DNA of 64,000 nt. It comes from a virus. This document shows, one piece after another, positions 7,291-13,458 of the stretch (position 1 is the stretch's first letter; the number at the start of each line of letters is the position of its first letter). Both the position numbers and the translations under genes were made by a program. Under the pieces are notes generated by a model that did not search any database, was not told the DNA's origin, and saw nothing but the letters and a program-made list of their open reading frames with translations. Location of the stretch: IMG/VR virus record IMGVR_UViG_3300003690_002850, positions 1 through 64,000 of that record. The stretch is one strand, 5' to 3'.

Positions 7291-7734
7291 GTGAGTGAGA
7301 TAGATAAGAAGATCGCAGAGGCAAAGAGGTGGGGTATCCAGCTCGGGATTGAGATAGGCATGAAGCGCGCAGGTGAGCTGATGGCTCGCGAGCTGCACAA
7401 CTTCAAGTTTCCAGAGGGTAAGATAGCTCATGAGGATGATGCGCTCAAACAATATGAGCCGAAGGATGATTCGACATTCGAATTCTCGTATCAGACATAC
7501 ACCGAGCGGGTGATGGCGAAGGAAGCGGCACGTCGCGTGAGAGGTGAGCGTGAGGATGCACAACGCAATGTGAGACGCCGCCGATCGAATCGCATGGTTG
7601 CTAAGAACCGTAAGCGCCGGACGGCAAGTAAGCCGAATGGGACGATATCACCTCCGGTTGACTTTTCTAAGATCGATGATGATCACGGCTATGATGAGCT
7701 CTTAGCTGAAGAAGGTATTTACGTTAAGGAATAA
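7291..7734 (+). CDS. Early basic protein, 147 aa
   Basis: Starts with GTG at 7291, close behind a promoter. The N-terminal third is helical (KKIAEAKRWGIQLGIEIGMKRA), the middle is acidic, residues ~85-120 are highly Arg/Lys-rich (RNVRRRRSNRM) and the tail is acidic. It could bind nucleic acid. The KRWG motif recurs in the small gene just downstream. Family not recognised. Confidence 0.6.
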   Translation: MSEIDKKIAEAKRWGIQLGIEIGMKRAGELMARELHNFKFPEGKIAHEDDALKQYEPKDDSTFEFSYQTYTERVMAKEAARRVRGEREDAQRNVRRRRSNRMVAKNRKRRTASKPNGTISPPVDFSKIDDDHGYDELLAEEGIYVKE

Positions 7735-7737
7735 GTA

Positions 7738-7765
7738 TTGACATTAGCTCCGGATACACTATAAT
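7738..7765 (+). promoter_or_regulatory. Consensus sigma70 promoter (TTGACA-16-TATAAT)
   Basis: Both hexamers are perfect: TTGACA at 7738-7743, TATAAT at 7760-7765, spacer 16. The ATG at 7773 is eight bases past the -10, the same geometry as at 6433 and 11594. Confidence 0.85.
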
Positions 7766-7772
7766 TATGGCA

Positions 7773-7913
7773 ATGGAAGAGATGAAAATGACAGAGAAGC
7801 AGACACAGAAGCTTAAGGATTGGAAGCGCTGGGGTCTGATGATGAAGCTCCTCAAAGCGATACACAGGGAGATTGAGCCTAGGAAGAAATTTTTACACGA
7901 TGCTATCAACTAA
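7773..7913 (+). CDS. Small early protein, 46 aa
   Basis: Encodes a Met/Lys-rich helical peptide (MEEMKMTEKQTQKLKDWKRW then LMMKLLKAIHREIEPRKK). The start at 7773 is chosen from the consensus promoter geometry; ATG 7788, with GGAAGAG upstream, would give 41 aa, and ATG 7767 lies too close to the -10. It shares KRWG with the preceding gene's N-terminus, so the two may be related. Function unknown. Confidence 0.5.
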   Translation: MEEMKMTEKQTQKLKDWKRWGLMMKLLKAIHREIEPRKKFLHDAIN

Positions 7914-7971
7914 AGAACAATTTATACCACACGGTCTAGGCAGATTTGCTACAACCCCTAAGAAGAATATT

Positions 7972-8439
7972 ATGAGTACGAAGAGTAAGAAGAACCCCGC
8001 CCCGGTACTGGCATGTATCATTACTGGCCAAGCGCGGAAGACATCCCACAACTACTTGAATGATAAGGCCAAGCGCCTTGGAGTCGGTAGTGATTGGTTG
8101 CTTAACAATTATGTGAGCAAGTTCGTTTGTAGTCAACTGCGCGCTGGTAAAGCGCTTAGTGACCTTCAGACGACAGATCGAGAGATCACAGATCAGCTGC
8201 TGACCGATCTGGTTAGGAAGAACTCTAAGAGCCGAGTGACTAATTTCTGGTTTAAGAATGGAGTTTATCAGACGGCTAAGCCCACCCCAAAGAAGGTCAA
8301 TAAGACAGAGCCTACTGTTGATGTTGAGTCACTTACTGCAAAGGTAAATGAAGAGCAAGCTGAGGCTGCAACGGTCCCAGCGCCTGCTAAGGTTGCATCC
8401 TTTGATGAGGTGTTAGATGAGCTGACCCAGCTGAGTTAA
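7972..8439 (+). CDS. Hypothetical protein, 155 aa
   Basis: Start chosen at ATG 7972 (MSTKSKKNPAPVLACIITGQ), because upstream in-frame codons overlap the previous small gene. The N-terminal 100 residues are basic and helical and look like a folded domain; the C-terminal 50 are Ala/Pro/Glu-rich and acidic. I do not recognise the family. By position it belongs to the early-gene cluster. Confidence 0.55.
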   Translation: MSTKSKKNPAPVLACIITGQARKTSHNYLNDKAKRLGVGSDWLLNNYVSKFVCSQLRAGKALSDLQTTDREITDQLLTDLVRKNSKSRVTNFWFKNGVYQTAKPTPKKVNKTEPTVDVESLTAKVNEEQAEAATVPAPAKVASFDEVLDELTQLS

Positions 8440-8542
8440 CCCACGCACAACACGTAAGGGGTGGGAGAGTAATAGGTAGCTCTCCTATCCCTCTCTCTCA
8501 CACTTAAGTACGAGTATCTGGATAATATAGAGTATACTGGGA

Positions 8543-8562
8543 AACAGGTCTGAACAGGTCTG
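8543..8562. repeat. Tandem 10-bp direct repeat (AACAGGTCTG x2)
   Basis: Two exact head-to-tail copies of AACAGGTCTG lie 35 bases upstream of the promoter at 8597. The spacing is about one helical turn, so this could be a binding site for a regulator. The 194-base gap around it has no gene. Confidence 0.35.
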
Positions 8563-8596
8563 CAGCGCATGCTAAATTATTTTTCAAAATCATTTT

Positions 8597-8624
8597 TTGC
8601 AATTATCAATCGAGATATTATAAT
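8597..8624 (+). promoter_or_regulatory. Sigma70-type promoter (TTGCAA-16-TATAAT)
   Basis: TTGCAA (8597-8602), TATAAT (8619-8624), spacer 16. The ATG at 8634 is ten bases past the -10, leaving a leader of at most a few bases. Confidence 0.65.
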
Positions 8625-8633
8625 AAGATTTAT

Positions 8634-8906
8634 ATGAAAGATCGATACTACACAGTCGAGCATTTCTGTCAAGGTCACCGTGCACCTCCGCGATGCCGTG
8701 CACTCACTGGAGCCGACTATCCTGTTATAACAAAGACTGAGACTATATTTCATGAAAAAGAGTATGGTGATAAAACATTATCATTAGCCATAGAGAAAGC
8801 TAAACAAAACCATACTACTGTATTTGATCACAATGGAAATGATATCTGGAACTGGGACGACTGGATAATTTCATTAGCTACTAGCCCTAAACATAAATTA
8901 GCATAA
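8634..8906 (+). CDS. Early hypothetical protein, 90 aa
   Basis: Not recognised. Contains Cys/His in HFCQGHRAPPRC (residues ~10-21) that might bind a metal, and an acidic Trp-rich C-terminal part (NDIWNWDDWI). It is the first gene behind the promoter at 8597 and is followed closely by two more small genes. Confidence 0.55.
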   Translation: MKDRYYTVEHFCQGHRAPPRCRALTGADYPVITKTETIFHEKEYGDKTLSLAIEKAKQNHTTVFDHNGNDIWNWDDWIISLATSPKHKLA

Positions 8907-8914
8907 ATTATTAT

Positions 8915-9166
8915 ATGCCTGCAGGACATAAAGATGACACATGGGATAAAAGTCCGGATACTACCCCGTCGATACATTACAAGGTTAAAGTCACACAAAG
9001 AGATATGGATGAGATTCATCATTTAGTTAAACGAAGTTATGCTGGTTTGACAATAGCCTGGCTGCCTGCGATGATTGCTGTCACAAAAGTATTAGATCAA
9101 ATTAGTAAACAGGATGAAGAACTCGATAATTACGATTATGACGGGACTTGTCCTCCGTATGATTAA
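8915..9166 (+). CDS. Hypothetical protein, 83 aa
   Basis: Eight bases after the previous stop. It has a polar N-terminus, a hydrophobic stretch (AGLTIAWLPAMIAVTKVL, residues ~43-60) that may associate with a membrane, and an acidic tail (EELDNYDYDG). No family recognised. Confidence 0.5.
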   Translation: MPAGHKDDTWDKSPDTTPSIHYKVKVTQRDMDEIHHLVKRSYAGLTIAWLPAMIAVTKVLDQISKQDEELDNYDYDGTCPPYD

Positions 9167-9178
9167 ATATTTTATACA

Positions 9179-9715
9179 TTGAAGAAGTCTAAAAAAAAGC
9201 CTAAGATTATAATGCCATGGCCTGTGTATAATTATTCATCACCACCTAAAGCTAGTGATATGGTAACAGTTAATAATTTAGGATCTTTAGGATCCATAGA
9301 AACTCTGGAATCCATAGAAACTATCGATGATATAATTAATGTTCAAACAGATAATCTAGAGTCTATAGAGTCCATTGATGGTATAATTAACGTTCAAACA
9401 GATAATTTAGCAGCTATAGAAGCTATAGAAGGTATAGTCAATATTCAGACTGATAATATAAAGTCAATAGAAGATATAGAAGGTATAGTTAATATTCAGA
9501 CTGATAATATAGAATCCATAGAATCCATAGAAGCCATCGATGGTATATTTAATATTCGGACTGATAATTTAGAGTCAATAGAAGCTATAGAAGGTATAGT
9601 TAATATTCAGACTGATAATATCAATAGTATAGTTAATATTAAAACTAATAAATCTATAAATCCTATAGGTAAGATCCGAAAATTATCAGATAATCCATTA
9701 CGACGTGATAATTGA
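9179..9715 (+). CDS. 17-residue tandem-repeat protein
   Basis: 178 residues. A basic N-terminus (KKSKKKPK) is followed from about residue 35 by five to six copies of a 17-residue unit of the form N(V/I)QTDN(L/I)xSIExIxGI(I/V); one copy is three residues longer. The spacing of Ile/Leu and the polar Asn/Gln/Asp layers suggest a trimeric coiled coil or stacked-turn rod, as in phage whiskers or fibres. The start is TTG at 9179; ATG 9212 is possible. DNA copies are similar but diverged, and the repeat is in frame. Function unknown. Confidence 0.6.
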   Translation: MKKSKKKPKIIMPWPVYNYSSPPKASDMVTVNNLGSLGSIETLESIETIDDIINVQTDNLESIESIDGIINVQTDNLAAIEAIEGIVNIQTDNIKSIEDIEGIVNIQTDNIESIESIEAIDGIFNIRTDNLESIEAIEGIVNIQTDNINSIVNIKTNKSINPIGKIRKLSDNPLRRDN

Positions 9716-9737
9716 TAGTAGTAAATGTCTCTAGATA

Positions 9738-9746
9738 TGCTATAAT
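9738..9746 (+). promoter_or_regulatory. Extended -10 promoter for tRNA
   Basis: TGC followed by TATAAT (9741-9746), 17 bases before the tRNA. No good -35 is seen, so recognition would rely on the extended -10. Confidence 0.45.
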
Positions 9747-9763
9747 ATAGGTTAATGAATAAT

Positions 9764-9839
9764 GCACGGCGACCGAGCAAGTGAACGGCGTGGTCTGCAA
9801 AACCATCGATGCAGGGGGCGGTACCCTGGCTGTGCTCCA
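9764..9839 (+). tRNA. tRNA-Cys (GCA anticodon)
   Basis: 76 bases including an encoded 3' CCA. The acceptor stem is 7 bp (GCACGGC with GCTGTGC, one G-T), the anticodon stem 5 bp around loop CTGCAAA giving anticodon GCA, the T stem 5 bp (CAGGG with CCCTG) and the D stem 3 bp. The discriminator base is T, as usual for tRNA-Cys. The oddity is the T-loop, GGCGGTA, which lacks the usual TTC start and A58, so it may be non-standard or weakly functional. Confidence 0.8.
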
Positions 9840-9857
9840 CTTTAGTATGTTTTAAAA

Positions 9858-10493
9858 ATGGTAGCTTCGAAGTTTATAACGGAGAATGACATTGGGCCGG
9901 ATGACGCATGGGTCTTAATATGTGGTCCGACGTGTATAGGTAAAACTCATTTTCGTAACATTCATAAATTTTATAAAACCAGCCCAGGTATGTCCGAATT
10001 TAAAGGTGTTCCAAAGTCGGTTTGGACAGAACCATTCGTCGACGAGTATAATTTGGTAACAACTAGTAATTTTAAGCATTGGCCGGCTGGATGGTTTTCA
10101 AAAGACTATATAATAAAAAAAAGAGCAATTATTCTAGGTGCACCGTATTTTATATGGAAAAAAAGAGTAAAAGAACGTAGAAAAAAATGTCCACCAAGGA
10201 GCATCGAGCACCTCGATCGCGTCCTGGCTAACTTTACCTCCGGAGAACATGCCCAGACTTTCAAAGAAAATTATCTTAAATATATTAGAGAATTAAATGA
10301 GTATAATATTCCGTATATTCTTGTTGATAATAGAAATGATTATCCGATATTAGATGAATCAAATTTTTTAATAATGCTTAGTCAGAGTCAGGTAGGACAT
10401 GCATATTGGCATCGAAATGAATTTAATGTATATCAGAGGAAAATGCCTTTTCGTAACCCGGGCCCAGGGTTCTCTTTAAATAAATATGACTAA
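9858..10493 (+). CDS. P-loop NTPase/kinase-like protein
   Basis: 211 residues. A Walker A motif, GPTCIGKT, lies at residues 23-30 after a hydrophobic strand (AWVLICGPT), as in nucleotide or nucleic-acid kinases. Basic segments follow (KKRVKERRKKCPPRS), then a second hydrophobic strand (IPYILVDNRNDYP) like the C-terminal strand of kinase folds. No diagnostic substrate motif is visible, so the substrate is unknown. It overlaps the next gene by eight bases. Confidence 0.6.
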   Translation: MVASKFITENDIGPDDAWVLICGPTCIGKTHFRNIHKFYKTSPGMSEFKGVPKSVWTEPFVDEYNLVTTSNFKHWPAGWFSKDYIIKKRAIILGAPYFIWKKRVKERRKKCPPRSIEHLDRVLANFTSGEHAQTFKENYLKYIRELNEYNIPYILVDNRNDYPILDESNFLIMLSQSQVGHAYWHRNEFNVYQRKMPFRNPGPGFSLNKYD

Positions 10494-10713
10494 GACTAAA
10501 CTAGTAACATCTGCACAGATTAACGATGCCACACAGACACGGTTTTTTCCAGCCAAGCGTCTAGGTGAGATCGCGGCACGAAACCGCAAAAAAAAGCCGG
10601 ATTTGCCGGATGACCGACCTCCGGTATATGCTGTATTTTTAATACCATTTATTTTACTATTAATAAAATTATGCGATCTATATGACTGGATAACATCGAA
10701 AAAGAATAAATAA
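10486..10713 (+). CDS. Small single-pass membrane protein, 75 aa
   Basis: A basic N-terminal half, then a hydrophobic helix at residues ~47-65 (VYAVFLIPFILLLIKLC) and a short basic tail, so a bitopic inner-membrane protein is likely. The start overlaps the preceding gene, and TTAAATA lies just upstream. Function unknown. Confidence 0.55.
   Translation: MTKTKLVTSAQINDATQTRFFPAKRLGEIAARNRKKKPDLPDDRPPVYAVFLIPFILLLIKLCDLYDWITSKKNK
10705..10712 (+). promoter_or_regulatory. Late-type promoter (AATAAATA)
   Basis: AATAAATA, seven bases before the ATG at 10720; it overlaps the stop codon of the previous gene. Confidence 0.45.
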
Positions 10714-10719
10714 TATTAT

Positions 10720-11235
10720 ATGGCATTCGAAGCGAAAATCTTAACTGGATCTAAGAACAAACAAGCTAAATTATTAAGAGCTGCTAGTGTTGCCGCTAAG
10801 TCTCCAGACACAGGAGTTAAGATACTTAAGAAGAGTGCCTATTATGTTATAAGGGACTGTGCTAAGGTTACTGAGTTATATCTGCCGCATTTTATATATT
10901 CACAATTAAAGAATCCTATTCAGATGTTAGAAGGTATATTTTCAAAGGCAGATTGTACAGATTTTCTAGGAAGAGCTAAGAAGGACTTAGTTACCAATCA
11001 GTTATTAAATTTAATTATCATAGATATAAAGAAGCAGAACATCCTTGAATCTGCTTCCACTGTATTTAAACGACCAGCGATCGATACATCATCATTTGAT
11101 GAGGAAGATGGAGAAGATATTTACGGTGATTACGAGTCCGGCGGAGTTACAGTAGAAGAAGAACCAGAAGTAATAGTTGAAGTTGAAAAAGATACATTAC
11201 AATTATTGTTAGATGCCTTCAAAGTTAAAAACTAA
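10720..11235 (+). CDS. Hypothetical protein with acidic C-terminal tail, 171 aa
   Basis: The N-terminal ~110 residues form a basic helical domain (KNKQAKLLRAASVAAK, CAKVTELYLPHF); residues ~118-160 are strongly acidic (SFDEEDGEDIYGDYES), and a hydrophobic helix ends the protein. Not recognised. It overlaps the next gene by 23 bases. Confidence 0.55.
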   Translation: MAFEAKILTGSKNKQAKLLRAASVAAKSPDTGVKILKKSAYYVIRDCAKVTELYLPHFIYSQLKNPIQMLEGIFSKADCTDFLGRAKKDLVTNQLLNLIIIDIKKQNILESASTVFKRPAIDTSSFDEEDGEDIYGDYESGGVTVEEEPEVIVEVEKDTLQLLLDAFKVKN

Positions 11236-11428
11236 GTACGATTATAAGTACTATTATACTGATTTAGCAACTTTGCTAATCACCCAAGGGACTGCTCTAC
11301 ACAATTGTAAAACTGATCAAGAGGTTTTAGATTCTAATAATAAATGTATAAAACTTGCAGAGCAGTTCATTAAACAAGTATCTCCACCTCCTGTTACTGA
11401 AACCGGAGGACATTCCGAGCTTTCGTAA
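11213..11428 (+). CDS. Small hypothetical protein, 71 aa
   Basis: Starts inside the end of the previous gene. Tyr-rich N-terminus (YDYKYYYTDLATLL), helical middle, Pro/Thr/Gly tail. Its TAA overlaps the ATG of the following small membrane protein, suggesting translational coupling. Not recognised. Confidence 0.5.
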   Translation: MPSKLKTKYDYKYYYTDLATLLITQGTALHNCKTDQEVLDSNNKCIKLAEQFIKQVSPPPVTETGGHSELS

Positions 11429-11562
11429 TGATATTAGAATTAATATTATTACCTTTTATTATAGTAGGATATAAGATATATTGTGTAATATTAAAAGGGT
11501 TAATATCAATAATCGATTGGATTGAGTATCTTTGCTCGAAGTATCCTAAACGAAAAGCTTGA
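11428..11562 (+). CDS. Very small membrane protein, 44 aa
   Basis: ATG overlaps the previous stop (TAATG). The product starts with a hydrophobic helix (ILELILLPFIIVGYKIYCVI) and ends with a basic tail (SKYPKRKA). It fills the gap before the next promoter, whose -35 begins inside the last codons. Confidence 0.45.
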   Translation: MILELILLPFIIVGYKIYCVILKGLISIIDWIEYLCSKYPKRKA

Positions 11563-11586
11563 CTGTGTAGAATAAATAGCTATAAT
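11559..11586 (+). promoter_or_regulatory. Sigma70-type promoter (TTGACT-16-TATAAT)
   Basis: TTGACT (11559-11564), TATAAT (11581-11586), spacer 16. The ATG at 11594 is eight bases after the -10, so the transcript should start at the start codon. Confidence 0.8.
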
Positions 11587-11593
11587 ATAAGTT

Positions 11594-11716
11594 ATGAAAA
11601 GGCCGACTACCCTTCGTCGACGAGTTCAGTTTAATACTGGGACGAGAGTTCATCGACCGAAAAAAGGGCCTGGTTCATATATCCGAAAGAAAAAAAACAA
11701 TGGCAGCGAAAAATAA
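11594..11716 (+). CDS. Tiny highly basic protein, 40 aa
   Basis: Placed exactly at the predicted transcription start of a strong promoter. About a third of the residues are Arg or Lys (TTLRRRVQF, VHRPKKGPG, IRKKKNNG), as in nucleic-acid- or ribosome-binding peptides. It overlaps a second basic ORF by 17 bases. No homologue recognised. Confidence 0.5.
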   Translation: MKRPTTLRRRVQFNTGTRVHRPKKGPGSYIRKKKNNGSEK

Positions 11717-11810
11717 AAAACAAAGAGTATGGGAACGTATCCGCAACGGTGTTAAGACACGTAAAACTGTGACTGTGACTAAACAGCGAGTACCTCGACG
11801 AAAAAAGTGA
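11700..11810 (+). CDS. Tiny highly basic protein, 36 aa
   Basis: Overlaps the previous ORF in another frame and probably depends on its transcript. The sequence is Lys/Arg-rich (AAKNKKQRVWERIR, KTRKT, VPRRKK). Two consecutive tiny basic proteins behind one strong promoter suggest small early effectors, although nothing shows the target. Confidence 0.45.
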   Translation: MAAKNKKQRVWERIRNGVKTRKTVTVTKQRVPRRKK

Positions 11811-11828
11811 TTTCCTGAAACAAAGTAG

Positions 11829-11857
11829 TTGATTAAGTCTTCAAGACAGTCTATAAT
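11829..11857 (+). promoter_or_regulatory. Sigma70-type promoter (TTGATT-17-TATAAT)
   Basis: TTGATT (11829-11834), TATAAT (11852-11857), spacer 17. The ATG of the DUF932 gene at 11867 is ten bases past the -10. Confidence 0.65.
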
Positions 11858-11866
11858 AATGGTGTT

Positions 11867-12124
11867 ATGAGAATTAACGATAGGAACGTAGCCTTACAGG
11901 ACATAAACGAACATTCAGCCATTGCGGTTGAAGGTGTTCAGAACATATCGAAGAAGTCTGATCTTTATGATAAATTGGGATTAGATTTTGAGGTAGAAGC
12001 GGTAAATCTCGGTAGAATGACCGGAGATGATAGTTATGATAGGTTTTACGGATTGCGTAATAATAAATCCGGAACGATGAAGTTCGCGAAATGTACGGCG
12101 GTAAGTATAAATCGGCTGGCGTAA
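11867..12124 (+). CDS. DUF932-type protein, N-terminal fragment (gene disrupted)
   Basis: The first ~70 residues match the start of DUF932/TIGR03299 phage-plasmid proteins (KLGLDFEVEAVNL then DRFYGLRNNKSG). After NNKSG (about 12073) the frame diverges into a short unrelated tail and stops at 12124. The conserved block expected next (G-x-V-G...Y-x-P-V-Q-N) is absent, and the rest of the family is encoded in another frame from about 12070. About 60 bases appear to be missing. The start is set by the promoter. Confidence 0.65.
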   Translation: MRINDRNVALQDINEHSAIAVEGVQNISKKSDLYDKLGLDFEVEAVNLGRMTGDDSYDRFYGLRNNKSGTMKFAKCTAVSINRLA

Positions 12125-12834
12125 TGCGTGGTGGCAGTCGTATTTGGGTTCAGGCAGAACTTCCTAAGAAGTATTCATTTGATATCCCTAATCGGAAAGG
12201 CGATAGGATTAATTCTATGATCACTATGTTGATTGGTCATGATGGAATTATTTCCAATTGTATTTTTCCGACATCGATGCGCGTTGCATGTAACAATCAG
12301 TTTGTTGCAATGACTCGTGAATCTACTCGGGAATATCGAATTCAGCATTATTCGAATTATTCGGATAGGTTGGATGTTGTTAGAGATGTGTTCGCTAAGA
12401 ACATTAATAGTCTTAAGGACATGTATAAAGGGTTTGCTGATCTTGATAGTAAAGCGATGTCTAAGACCGAGCTCTATAATTTCTTGAGCGAGGTATATCC
12501 AATGAAGGATGAAGATGACGAGCGTACAGTTGGTCTGCACAATGATGTTGCTGCCTTGTTTAGCCGTGGTGCTGGTAACCTCGGTAAGTCACGTTGGGAT
12601 GCATTTAATGCAGTGACTGAGTTTGTTGATCATCATCAGCATGCGACTCGGATGGTTAATGCCATTGAGAATAAGAATCATACTTATATCCAGAATCGGA
12701 TTGGTAGTTTAAGCACTCCAGGTGGATCGATGGATCGGTTTAAGCGCCGGGCATTGAATTTACTTGTCGACGGAGATTTTAGAACCGTCTCTCCGCGCCG
12801 TGCCAAGCCCACTGAAATTACACTTACTGTCTAA
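12070..12834 (+). CDS. DUF932-type protein, C-terminal fragment (gene disrupted)
   Basis: The open frame resumes as NDEVREMYGGKYKSAGVMRG and continues through family landmarks: GGSRIWVQAEL, then LIGHDGIISN and RVACNNQF, with the usual helical C-terminal half. An ATG at 12091 could serve as start but lies inside the domain. DUF932 proteins are common in phages and plasmids; their role is not established. With the upstream fragment this is one gene interrupted by a frame-changing deletion, real or artefactual. Confidence 0.75.
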   Translation, partial: RNDEVREMYGGKYKSAGVMRGGSRIWVQAELPKKYSFDIPNRKGDRINSMITMLIGHDGIISNCIFPTSMRVACNNQFVAMTRESTREYRIQHYSNYSDRLDVVRDVFAKNINSLKDMYKGFADLDSKAMSKTELYNFLSEVYPMKDEDDERTVGLHNDVAALFSRGAGNLGKSRWDAFNAVTEFVDHHQHATRMVNAIENKNHTYIQNRIGSLSTPGGSMDRFKRRALNLLVDGDFRTVSPRRAKPTEITLTV

Positions 12835-12845
12835 GTAAATCACAA

Positions 12846-12882
12846 CAAAAATAGGGACCCCGGGAAACCGGGGAATCCCTAT
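12846..12882 (-). terminator. Rho-independent terminator on the minus strand
   Basis: A 13-bp hairpin (ATAGGGA/TCCCTAT plus CCCCGG/CCGGGG, two-base AA bulge) closed by a tetraloop (GAAA in the + sense). A T-run follows only on the minus strand (complement of AAAAA at 12847-12851), so it should stop leftward transcripts entering from the tail-fibre operon. On the + strand it is a stable hairpin after the DUF932 stop without a U-tract. Confidence 0.65.
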
Positions 12883-12951
12883 CACCAAATGTTGTATTAC
12901 TTATGTTTTTTAATAGGAGAGATTCTAGTGGTTTGTATTACAACAGGCTCG

Positions 12952-12959
12952 ACTAAATA
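12952..12959 (+). promoter_or_regulatory. Late-type promoter (ACTAAATA)
   Basis: TAAATA core followed by ATTAT, five bases before the ATG at 12965. Confidence 0.45.
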
Positions 12960-12964
12960 ATTAT

Positions 12965-13456
12965 ATGATTACGATTGATTTAAAAGCCAAACCTCGAGTT
13001 AAGCGCTGGTTAAAAGATAACAAAATCAATTTTAAGACACTACAAACCACGTCCAACATCTTTTTTAATCAAATTCAAAAGCGTAGTAAGATTAACAAGC
13101 ATTATAATTTAGAAATTAAGATATGTCCACAGAGTAGCAGTGGATATTATTTCGGGTTTGATGAGCTTCACGTAACACAAAAGTTAGATCAGCATGGTTG
13201 GAGTAGTGATAAGAAGTTCGATACATTTGCTGCTCATTTTCTTCATGAGTTTAGACATTGGATACAAGACAATATGCTTCATGTTTCTGAGCATCGGTTA
13301 AATTATACTGATGAAGACAGTGAGAAAGAGAATGACAAATATTATTATAACAAATGGGAGATAGATGCTCGGAAATTTGAACGTCAATACAAGAGAGAAT
13401 TTATGCAATTGTATTATCTTCTAGATACTCTTTCAAACAAAAAACTTTTTTATTAA
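12965..13456 (+). CDS. Zincin-like putative metallopeptidase
   Basis: 163 residues. HEFRH at residues 94-98 is an HExxH zinc site on a hydrophobic helix (AAHFLHEFRHWIQ), and a downstream Glu in NKWEIDARKFER (E132) could be the third ligand, as in gluzincin or SprT-like folds. The preceding strand GFDELHVTQKL would be the edge strand of such a fold. The small size fits a minigluzincin. Substrate unknown. A late promoter drives it and it precedes a glycosyltransferase-like gene by two bases. Confidence 0.55.
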   Translation: MITIDLKAKPRVKRWLKDNKINFKTLQTTSNIFFNQIQKRSKINKHYNLEIKICPQSSSGYYFGFDELHVTQKLDQHGWSSDKKFDTFAAHFLHEFRHWIQDNMLHVSEHRLNYTDEDSEKENDKYYYNKWEIDARKFERQYKREFMQLYYLLDTLSNKKLFY

Positions 13457-13458
13457 TT

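Noticed and set aside
8455-8510. Inverted repeat GGAGAG/CTCTCC after the gene at 7972 as a terminator
   Set aside because: The stem is only 6 bp with a 10-base loop and is not followed by a T-run on the + strand; support is too weak to call.
9280-9660. Repeated DNA units that look like a CRISPR or non-coding repeat array
   Set aside because: The units vary in length and sequence, have no unique spacers, and keep one reading frame that encodes a regular 17-residue repeat, so this is a repeat-coding gene.
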